Assembly (NCBI RefSeq): GCF_958295425.1
Contig: NC_081142.1
Location: 6,590,917 to 6,654,916 of the forward strand
Length of the DNA: 64,000 nucleotides
Reading direction: 5' to 3'
Origin: Solea solea
Taxonomy: Eukaryota; Chordata; Actinopteri; Pleuronectiformes; Soleidae
Shown here piece by piece: positions 49,420 through 58,900 of the stretch; position 1 is the first letter of the stretch; each line of letters opens with the position of its first letter. A program made the translations under genes and the position numbers. The notes under the pieces were generated by a model. That model searched no databases. It had not been told where the DNA came from and was given only the letters and a program-made list of their open reading frames with translations.

Positions 49420-52400
49420 CTTTGACCAAGCATAACACGCAGTGAACCTCTAGACTTTCAATTCTTATCAGAAACGGCCTGTGTAAACAAATCAATAAAG
49501 CATAAACTAAGGGCGGTAAAAGTATTTCTAGATACTAACCTGTAGTGATAAACGAGCCAAACTGTAAGAGGGACGAGGAACAGAAATAGAATCCCAAATG
49601 AGAGTGTGATCCATTTCCAGGTGTCTGATGAGGACGACAAACATTTGTTTAAATGTGTAAGAATAAGAAAAATCAAACACTGAATATTAAAAAGGCATGC
49701 AGAATTTTATTCAAATCAATGTATAATATATCATAGTAACCTGATACTTTTAATAAACCACTGAGTCTGAAAGTTTAAAGATTTATGTACAAAAGACTTT
49801 TACCACTAGTGGAGTCTGGTGTCTCTTCTGATGAAGTCAAATTGCCTTAAAGAAAAATAATTTGACATGTGTCACAAACACACTGATACATCCATTAAAA
49901 AACAACACACAGCAGAGTGATTAATATCACCTTCAAATGCCTGACCTCTGTCAGGTCTCACTGATAACCAGCTCTCTGGACTCTGCATCTTTCTGTCGTG
50001 CGACGCACACTTGTAAAAGCCCTCATCGTCCTGTGTCACATTCTGAATCGCCATCACGACGACTCTGTCTGAACTGGCAGAGATATGAGTGTGGATTTCT
50101 GCTCCGTTTTTAAAGAAGCGCGTCTCAGTGCTGTTGCCTGCCTGGTACTGACAATACAAGCCTACGTCATCGCCCACAGCCACAGGAGAGGCAGGAGTCT
50201 TCAAGGTGATGTTGCCATCTGTGGGACAAACACATTGGACATGATTAATCTTTGACTCGCTCTTCAACCTTTGTTTCAGAAACATTTTTAACCCCTTGGA
50301 CCCTTTGACACACTGCGTAACAGGGGGTCTGTCTGGACCAGATGGTTCCTCCCTCAGTTTGTCCTTTAACATCTCTGTTTCACAAGACTCACAGCTTACT
50401 GTGATGTTGACTGCATTGCTGCGACCCTCAGGCCCCTCACACCAGTACAGTCCACTGTTCCAAGTGGCAGCAATGAACACAAACACCGATTTGTCTGCAG
50501 GAACACCACCTCCTGGTAGTGAATGTTGGACAGCAACGACTGTGGTACCCGCCGAGCGGTCTGGAGAGAAATGCAGCAGCTTCCAGATCGAGGAGTAAGT
50601 CTCAGAGGCGGGACATTGTATGGTGAACTGTTCCCCTCTGAGCATCTGCCTGGTGTTGGGAGTAAGAGACAGTGAGGAGGGGGGGCGCTCTGGGGGACAG
50701 GGGTTGATGAAGAGACAGAGAGGGGGAAAAAAAGACATGAGCAGAAGACAATCTGAAGTGCAGTTTTTTTGGACAGTAGCAGTGTACCTGTTCATCCTAT
50801 TACTGTATAGATAAGGACATGTCAAATGATCACACGGGAATATAATTGTTAAAACGAAACAAAACCTGAGCAATCTCTTTAAATTGCACCTCACTATCGA
50901 GCCCAAACAGAGTCATCTTGTCAAAGGAAATGGAAAATATATTGCATATTATGCCCAAGTCACACACAAAGCACAGCCAATTTGAACTATGAGGCTGTTA
51001 TACTATCAAGTTTACCATACGGATTGTTGTTATTGAAATGTTAGGGTAAAACAGGGGATATTGTTTCTATTTAATGTTCTTGTTGGCCCATATGTCCCCA
51101 TAAAACTGACAGACAGAATGAATGCAATCACAATGATATCATTCATAATGTAGAAACTCTATATTTTGACTGTGGTTAAAATCTGTAGCTAACAAAGTCA
51201 TAAAAGCCTATTATTGAAAGCAGTTTAGTTTAGTTTAGTTTTTAGAGAAGGTTTGCTAGTTTGTATGTTTTGTAAATGCTTAGTTTTAATTTATGTTTGC
51301 CAGGAACAAACTAAAGATGCTATTTAAAAAAAATGTATCAGAACAGTCCAAAACAAATTAGACTGAAGTGCAAAATGTGCACAATACTGCTGTGGTTGGG
51401 TACAGTTAGTGCGACATGTAAAAATCAGATAGCCAACAGACTAAAGACACACATGAACATAACAACATAAATAATAATAAATAACTCTCATCACATTGCT
51501 TTTGAGCCAGGAGTCTCATGGAACTCATTCTGAGGAAAAACATGAGCAAAATTAAAAAAACAAAGAGACTAGAGGTTTGATTCACTAACATGAACCAACT
51601 CGACCCAATGAACTACTTAGAGAATGTTACGTTTAAATGCCTTGTTTTCCACATTGTAAATAAAAACAAATTGAAAACATTCTATTATGAATGAAAATGC
51701 AGAGAAAAAATAAGCACACTTCATATGAACACAAAAGGCTAATGAGATACATTTACAAAGACGTGTTATGTATTATTCTCATTTCAAATGTTTTTTAATT
51801 TTAGTTTTGATTATTTCGTTAGTTAGTTAACTATTATAACCTTGGTCTCAGCATTAGTAGTGTTGGACGACACAGTCTTTCCACGTGTTACCCTGCGCAA
51901 GGCAGAAACCTGATGCCACACTGCAGAGGTGGCAGTTGCACGCCGCTGCTCACCTGACACACTGAGTGTGACCGGCCGGACGTCCACAAATAACACAGTC
52001 TTATTCTCCTGACACTTAGCTTGGCACCAGTAACTGTCAGCATCCTCCCTTGTTACAGCGCTGATGTAGTAGCTGTCACCAGAGACCAGGTGCCTGCGGT
52101 TTGGAATGGCAAGTGGTTTGGCCCTGTACCACCGGTAGCTCTTCACAGAAGTACAGTGTGACTCCACTGTGCACTGTAGCAGCACACACTCGCTGAGGTA
52201 GATGTTAGGCCCCGGGGGCCTCACAGACACACCGGCCTCCAGAGATTCTGCAGAACAAGGAGACTTCATTATGCTCCTTTTCATGCTTGTGTCAAGCATG
52301 CTCTCAAGTCTACGCATTCAGGCATGCAAACATGGTCGAGACAACCTGCTGAAGTTCAAACCAAGCAGCAGAATGAAGAGGAAAGCTGATTTAAGAGACT

Positions 52401-52785
52401 TCGAACGTGGCAAAGGTGGTCTGAATATTTCAGAACTAGAGTTTCCAAACACAATTGTCTCTAGAGTTTACACAGAATGGTCTGAAACAGAGAACATATC
52501 CAGTGAGTGGCAGTTCTGTGGGTGAACTTAACTACGCAGAAGAGCATCTTTGATCAAACCATCCATCAAATGCTTAAAGCAGATGGCGTACAGCAACAGG
52601 CCAAACAAGATACTAGATAAATGGATGGATGGAATGTGACAGGGCCTCAATGAAACATTGACATGTACAAGCTCTTTCTTCACGTGCTCATCATTTCTAC
52701 CTTTAGATGCAGCAACATGGAGGACAAACGTGGCTGCACCTGAAACACAGATTGTTTTACAGGAATATTTATTTTACACAAACAC

Positions 52786-52825
<40 letters not shown>

Positions 52826-53678
52826 CATATTGTACTACAGCTTTACTCTGACACATCTGGGACATTTGGGGTGAAGTGTGTTTAGTCTACTGCCTTGCTT
52901 TGCCAGTCAGGAATAAATAAAACACAAACTCAAACACAGCATGCCACATAGACTGCCATGGTCCACTGCTGATTTTGGATTATATAACAAAAACAATGAA
53001 AAGTAACATTTAAAAAATACAGCATTCTTAGTGAGGACATTCATAGTCTGCTAAATGTCAAAATGTCCTCAAAAAGATGGGTTTGACACACAGAGACGCA
53101 TATTTGAGCACACACTCACACACAAACATACACAGACCAAGAGTCAATCTTCCTATTCCTTAATGAGACTATTTAGACCATTATCATCCCCATGGGAACA
53201 GAAGGAATGTGCACACACATGCTCTGTTTTTTTCCCCTCACATTTTCGAACACATCCAGTCGTCAACACAGCACAGTCTATTGTAAAACATGACAGTGAA
53301 GCATGGACGAGGGACACAGCAGTTTGGCAGACATTTTCCGCAAATCATTTCCATTAACCTCTCTGAAACTGTGGCTGGGGCACATCATTTTAATTTTGCA
53401 CGGTCTGAATCAGCCAGCTGCTCACTGACACCGCTCCAGTAAAATGTAAAGCCCTGCAAACCATTGGTATCTGCATCACACAACAGAACATAGTTGTGGG
53501 TGTAATTTAGAAATCCAAAAAAGTTTATGGATGATGTTTCGTCCATTAGTAGAAGACACAGATTTCCTTTTCAGATTATTTGTGTGCTCACTAGAGGCCG
53601 TTCTGAAAGTGTTTGTCTGCCAGTCAGGTTTTATCTGTGATACTCACTCAGCAGTGAGGCGATAAGGATGATGTTCAT
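49263..53678 (-). CDS. Fc-receptor-like / Ig-superfamily receptor with three Ig domains, eight coding exons
   Basis: Coding exons in order: 53678-53648, 52739-52701, 52247-51954, 50689-50393, 50218-49946, 49845-49804, 49624-49540, 49419-49263. Every Ig exon starts and ends in phase 1, as expected for the superfamily. The product is 405 residues: a signal peptide split over two exons (MNIILIASLL + SAATFVLHVAASK); Ig1 at 24-121 (Cys49-Cys98, RWYRAKP, DADSYWCQ); Ig2 at 122-220 (FTIQCPAS, NSGLYWCEG, NITVS); Ig3 at 221-311 (VGLYCQYQ, DDEGFYKCASHD); a Ser/Thr linker; a TM segment (ITLSFGILFLFLVPLTVWLV) near 331-350; and a tail of about 52 residues. The split signal exons and the domain style match Fc-receptor-like and low-affinity IgG Fc receptor-like proteins of fish. 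The tail has tyrosines (YQMF, LYKQE) but no clear ITIM or ITAM, and the TM has no acidic or basic residue, so the signalling mode is unknown. Other Ig receptor families cannot be excluded. Confidence 0.75.
49540..49624 (-). CDS. Ig receptor coding exon 7 (transmembrane)
   Basis: DTWKWITLSFGILFLFLVPL followed by TVWLVYHY: one hydrophobic helix with a basic/aromatic stop at HYR. Confidence 0.82.
49804..49845 (-). CDS. Ig receptor coding exon 6 (linker)
   Basis: A 42-base exon in phase 1 encoding GNLTSSEETPDSTS, a Ser/Thr-rich membrane-proximal stalk with one N-glycosylation site. Confidence 0.7.
49946..50218 (-). CDS. Ig receptor coding exon 5 (Ig domain 3)
   Basis: GNITLKTPASPVAVGDDVGL start, YCQYQ and YKCASHD cysteines, ends ESWLSVRPDR|G. 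Confidence 0.83.
50393..50689 (-). CDS. Ig receptor coding exon 4 (Ig domain 2)
   Basis: ERPPSSLSLTPNTRQMLRGE start, C...W...YWC pattern, ends AVNITVS. The phase-1 donor T|GTGAGT is chosen over an earlier GTAAGC that would break the phase. Confidence 0.82.
51954..52247 (-). CDS. Ig receptor coding exon 3 (Ig domain 1)
   Basis: ESLEAGVSVRPPGPNIYLSE start, a canonical Cys-Trp-Cys pattern, an extra Cys55 and Cys102 that may pair, and VTLSVS|G at the end. Confidence 0.85.
52335..52605 (+). pseudogene. Fossil Tc1/mariner transposase fragment
   Basis: The plus strand still reads parts of the transposase DNA-binding region: KADLRDFERGKGG, ISELEF, TIVSRVYTEWSE, NISSEWQFCG. These match, from general knowledge of fish Tc1 elements, the order of the paired-type helix-turn-helix domain. 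Internal deletions and stops follow, then CAGAAGAGCATCTTTGATC and GCAGATGGCGTACAGC as later remnants. No intact ends, and no catalytic DDE part. Lies in an Ig receptor intron, antisense to the gene. Confidence 0.75.
52701..52739 (-). CDS. Ig receptor coding exon 2 (39-base signal peptide exon)
   Basis: Encodes SAATFVLHVAASK across the junctions, flanked by GTTTCAG and GTAGAA. Small second signal exons are typical of Fc receptor genes. Confidence 0.65.
52785..52822. repeat. (CA)n microsatellite
   Basis: About 17 CA units in the Ig receptor intron 1, just upstream (in transcript sense) of coding exon 2. Confidence 0.9.
53648..53678 (-). CDS. Ig receptor coding exon 1 (signal peptide start)
   Basis: MNIILIASLL plus one base. 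The donor is A|GTGAGT. The longer open frame over this site is in another reading frame and lacks a signal peptide. Confidence 0.65.
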
Positions 53679-55452
53679 TCCGTTGAATAAAATGATAGCA
53701 TATCCCTCCGTTGGTCCTCAAAGAACACAGAAGAGAGAAGATAGACGACAGAGCTGAAAAATCTGAGACCTGAAATGTATGTCTCCACGTATAGAAGCTA
53801 CAAGTGAGAATAATAGTATAGCGTCTCTCAGGAGGGGATTGCAGTAAATTACAGGCAGAGATGGTCATCTTGGTGGAGGCTTTTCCTTCCTCTGTCAAGT
53901 AGTAAACAGGCGGAGCCATAACACAACAGTGATGGACAGAGAGGCAGAGAGGTTTTAAACATTACAATAATAAACACTAGCAAGTTCCTGAAGTAAAATT
54001 ACTTTCCCACACAGCGGAAATCTGTTTCACGGATGCCTTTTCCTGAGTGGTTATTTTTACATATTATAACACTGATTTGCTCTATTTATATCCTAGAATT
54101 TGACATACACATACATGTATGTTAAGTAACTAGAGTATACTGTGATTATGTGTGTGGTAATATAATATAGTGTCCAGAGGGTGAATCTTTTGAGTGTCCC
54201 ATGACTCCTCATGTCACTTCTCTATGGACATAAGTTGATTTTCAGCTGTTTTATGCTTTGTTTTTGTGTTTTCTTATTTATCTATTTTGGTTTAGTTTGT
54301 GTGGTGTGTGTTCTGCTGGACTTTTTTGTTTGGTGGAAGGGTGAGCAGGAAACAGGAAAATATGAAAAACTGTGACATTTAAATTCAATGTTGTGTTTAT
54401 TGTATGTTAGTTTTGCCAACAAACAAAAATAAATTCAAATTAAAAAGCTTAATATGTATTTATATTATCATGTTCCAACCAAATCTACTTATGTGCATGA
54501 TTGATTTTGGTTGTGTTTCTCTGTTTATCTGTGTGTCAGTTTAGTGAGTCCAAAAAAATTAAAGGACAGATTTTGGATGACATTTTCTGGTCATGTCGTT
54601 GTGTTTTTTTTTTGGTTTATTAGGACCCGAGCCATGAATGGCAGGGGCCGGGACGGCTCCTGGCACGAAATTATGCGAGGAACCTATTGTTATCCTTCAG
54701 ATTATTATTATTGTTGTATATGTGGCTTTGCGGTCATTTTTGAGGGGGTTAACGTGCATAAAAACTCCTGAAACTTGGCATGGAGGTCAGGTCTGGCGAA
54801 AATGCGATATTGGCATAGATCCCGAACTCTTGCGTTGCTCAAGGGCTCTATAGTGCCCCCTAAGGTGAAAACAGAGGCAAAATTGAGTTTCACTGAAAGA
54901 TGTTATAGACCAAGACAAACAAAAAACTCGATGTAACCATGGCCTCAACTCAACAGGAAGTAAGCCATTTTGAATTTTGGCGATTTGCACCCTACATAAA
55001 TGAGCGAACTCGTCTGAGCACGTTTGTCATACTGACATAAAAAACACGCCAGTTTGTACCAGACACATCAAAGATGAAATGTTGTTGAAAGGTTTGGCGG
55101 ATTCAAAACGGTGTGGCCACTGCAACCTCTTTTTGTTTTTTATGAAGTTTTAATTTGTCCTTTTTGGCTCTGTTTATTGTGGCGAACAGAATTACTAGTA
55201 GATCACCACAGTGGATTTTAAAATAGTGAAAGGACATCCGAGTCATCTTACTTTTTTCTCTACACCTCAGCAAAAAAAAATACCCAATGACGTTTTGGGG
55301 TAAATGAGAAGCTCATGTGTGTTTTCTCAGGTAAGTACAGCTGCCTCATTATCCCTCAGTGATCCCGCCCCTTCTTCTCCCTCCACCTCCCTGTCTCTCC
55401 CACATCCATTCAGCCTCTCAGCATCCACGGGGTCTGTTCCTGGAAGCGCGTC

Positions 55453-55453
<1 letters not shown>
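53679..55453. other. Region between the divergent Ig receptor and CARMIL genes
   Basis: These genes are transcribed away from each other. The region holds the 5' flank of the Ig receptor, a dispersed repeat (54620-55130), and the CARMIL promoter side that becomes GC-rich after 55330. Confidence 0.6.
54620..55130 (+). repeat. Dispersed repeat family B, copy 1
   Basis: GGACCCGAGCCATGAATGGC, GGAACCTATTGTTATCCTTC, AGATTATTATTATTGTTG, TCTATAGTGCCCCCTAAG and GGCGGATTCAAAACGG. A shorter relative is near 62395-62560 (GGACCTATATTATCCTTTGG). I recall such text from fish genomes but cannot name the class. Confidence 0.5.

Positions 55454-55454
<1 letters not shown>

Positions 55455-55486
<32 letters not shown>
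55455..55486. repeat. (GA)n tract in the probable CARMIL 5' UTR
   Basis: 16 GA units ending 39 bases before the ATG at 55526. Confidence 0.9.
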
Positions 55487-55487
<1 letters not shown>

Positions 55488-55525
55488 AGCAGGAGGAGGG
55501 GTGGCGATAGGAGAGAGGAGCAGAC

Positions 55526-55583
55526 ATGGCTTCTAAAGAGATCACTGCCTGTGGTTTCGTCAGTGTGAATAAGGATATCACAG
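55526..55583 (+). CDS. carmil3: CARMIL coding exon 1
   Basis: ATG in context CAGACATGG, 19 codons plus one base, donor G|GTGGGT. Preceded by a GC-rich, GA-repeat 5' UTR. Confidence 0.65.
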
Positions 55584-55954
55584 GTGGGTAAAGAGCGCCG
55601 CTTTTCTTATTTCGCTCCCTGTCTTTTTGCGGGTTGTAAACGCGCACGCACGCGCGCGCGCGCACGCGGGTGTGTGTGTCCAGCCAGGGATGCGCGTCTG
55701 GTGGAGGCTGCGACCGAAGAGACGCAATGGATCATTGTCATGAGCTGCACCTTTACATTTTTGTCCTGGGGCGTCTTTCCTTTACCCTCTCTCAGTGCGC
55801 GTGCATGTTTGAATGTGCTGGGGAATCATTGACAGTGGAGGAATGAAGTGTACAGCAGATTCTACCTTGTTTTAAATCTGCTCCTGGTCTGGGATCAGAT
55901 GCTGAGAACCCCAGCCTTAGGCCAGAGAGGAAAAGGGGCGTTGTGGAAATGATG

Positions 55955-55985
<31 letters not shown>

Positions 55986-58900
55986 GGAGTCTCGTGGTGT
56001 TTTGCTCCTTTCACGTTTTACACTAGGATAAATCACTGAGCATTTCTGTTTTTATCCCCTGCAGCCCCGTAACTGGTCAGTGCGCTCTGCTGATTACGCA
56101 CGTGCATGTGTGTATGTGTGTGTGTGTGCGCGCGTGTGTGTGAAAGTGAGGAGAGGGACACATAAACATATAAAGGCAGATGTTGCCTGTATCCTGCCAA
56201 CAGAAATGCATGTGCTAGACAAAAGCAGAATGCACAAATATTTTTTGTTATTCCACATTTTTCCTCCCCTCAGTCAAACAGCAACAGCTCACACATTTCA
56301 GAGTCAGTTGGCTGAATGACTGTGTCACACACACAGACACATGCACGCTTGGGGTATAGCAGTGACTGCTGCTGTGTTGATTACTCCTAATGGCTCTATT
56401 AGACGTACTGTGAAGATTAATCCAGTGGAATTCCTGCTTCTTCATTCAGTCACCTGCCGGGCAGCTGCACCGCCCCCCTCCTGCTCAGCCTGCACTCACT
56501 GACAGGATGGGCCACCATGGCCCCGGTGTCCTGCAAGCAGCACAAGGTCACCTGAGTGAGATGAGTCTAGATTTACTCAGTCAGTTTTTTCTTTTTTGTT
56601 AAAATGTGTCAGGCTCTCATTCACTCCGATCTGCGACATCACCAAACTCAGAGCTCAGATCTCTTGCTTTAGTAGAGAGATACTTTTGATTCGTTGTTTA
56701 AGTGAGTCAGAGTAAATACTTAAAAGTCCAGTGTGTGAGCAGTAGTCAGTACAGCTCTCTGCACAATTAAGTCAAACTACAGTTTTAGCTTGATGGTGTC
56801 ATTAAAATGGAGCCCCTGTCCTTGTCCTAGTGTACAAGCATGAGCAGGAAACTGATTCATTAAACAAAGTGCGTCCTCCTCTTCTACACTGGGTAGTGAT
56901 ATGCCTTCTTTCATCTTGTTTTTATTTGCACACCACATCGCATAGTGATAGCGAATTTGACCTCTGCATTTAACCCATCCTTTATTTTTATTTTTACACA
57001 CCAGTAATGAGTCGGCAGTACTTATCTGTGCCTGGACGAAGAAGCAAGAACCTTGACCCCAGCCCTTGACCTGTCCCAGGACTTGAACTGGCACCTCTTT
57101 AGTTACAAGCCCAATTCCCTTCCACTAGGCCATGGGCTGCCAGTTTAGCTGGTGGTTAGTTGACATGCTCATTTCCAAGTCTTTCCACCGTCAACGTCCC
57201 ATGAACTATTTCTCTGCACCTGCATCCACCTCGGCACTCTCACCCTCCATCAGTCCACTGTTTCTATCGAGCAGAGTTTTTCTATGTAGCTTATTGCTCT
57301 CTTGTAAGTCGCTTTGGATAAAAGAATGTAAATGTAAAATATTCTATTCTTTTAACTGACAGCATACAATTGGTTTCCTCGTCAGTCCAACAAATGAACC
57401 GGCCTGAATTTTGCAATATTTTCATCGCTATTGTCTTATTCTTCTGGGTACAGTACAGCTTATCCTATTATTTCTGGGTTTGAGTGCTCAGGCCAGCTTG
57501 AGTGTGACTCTGGTCTGACTATAGATATACATGCAGTAGTAATTTGATTCTCAATTGCATTATCTAGGCGTCTTACTGCAACTTTGAGAAATTCGATTTA
57601 GTGCCATTTCAGTTGGATTTAGGCGTAAAGATGTATTCTAACAGTCTGGTCTCAGGTGGACTAACATAGTAATTGCGTTGTTGTTTTTTCGAATGTCATG
57701 TAAATGTACTGAATGACATCTAATGGTGAGACTAAGTATGTCAGGATATTACAGTGACCACTGCATACGAGAAAATACATTGTTCTTCTTTGTTTGTGCT
57801 GTAAGATTCCAATTTGAAATGCTCTGGCAACTCTTTCTCCACTCTCTGCCATTTCCTCCTTCTCCTTCATTGGTTTATGTGGATGGAGACTTATTCTTCA
57901 TTTGCGCAGTAAGCCTCCGCTTCAAAATGCGAAATGCACCTCCAACTGGGCAGCTAGAAACATGTCAGAATAAGATGGTGGCCGCTGTAGAGCAAGCCCC
58001 CTTGCCTTAAGAACATATTAAAGGTTTGATGTCTGTGTAGATTTTCACTCATCCAGGTCACAGCTCTCCAAACGTCACTGAATCAGTTGTAACTGGACTT
58101 GCTGTAATGTTGCACAATAGACCTTTAACTTCACCTCACAAAGACCTTTGTGACTCTAAAAATATGGATAAGCACCGGCTTCATAAACAGAAAGCACTAC
58201 TTTACTTTGTCTGGTGTTACTGTAGCCACTCCGGTGATGAATCCCACCGTCCTAGCTTTGGTATCGATTCGCTCATAAAGTTGTCAGCCTGGATGCAGTG
58301 TAGGCAGAGTAATAGAGAAGCTGAATCATGTATTTCCTGCTCGAGAATATATGTTTCTGTGATCTCTGTGCTGCCGTTTCTCTCACCCTATGAGTAAGTT
58401 GCTTCCTCTGGTGCAGCAGGCAGATTATGTGCTTCACACAAGTCAGAGGTCAGAGCGGTGGCAGGGTGAATCACGCACCCTGATGCTTGCATATGTCATT
58501 AGAAATACACTAGAGCATTTTCTGAACACAAGTTGCAGGGGCTTTGCAATTTGTGGTGAACTGAAAGGAAAAAAGAAATAGCAGGATTACTCTGTTCAAG
58601 CAACAAATGTGACATAATCCTCAGACTTGATCTCAGGTTTGTCTGTACAAAGGTCTTGGTGGTTTTCTGCCCAGTCGATTAATTAAAATGACAACGGTGC
58701 TCTTACATTTCTCACCTACATTTCTTCAGAATGTGTGAACTTAACATTCATTTTTTGTTCATCTATTGTGTTGTACAGGTTTGTTCATTGCCTTATGAAA
58801 ACCAGCGCATAGTAAATGTGACTCTCCTTCACATGCTGTTGAGCTGAGGCTTTGTTACTTATTGTTATTGAGTTTGGATACCTGAAAATAAATAATGAAA

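Noticed and set aside
53644..53919. 91-codon frame at the Ig receptor start
   Set aside because: Different frame from the phase-consistent signal peptide at 53678; no signal sequence of its own.
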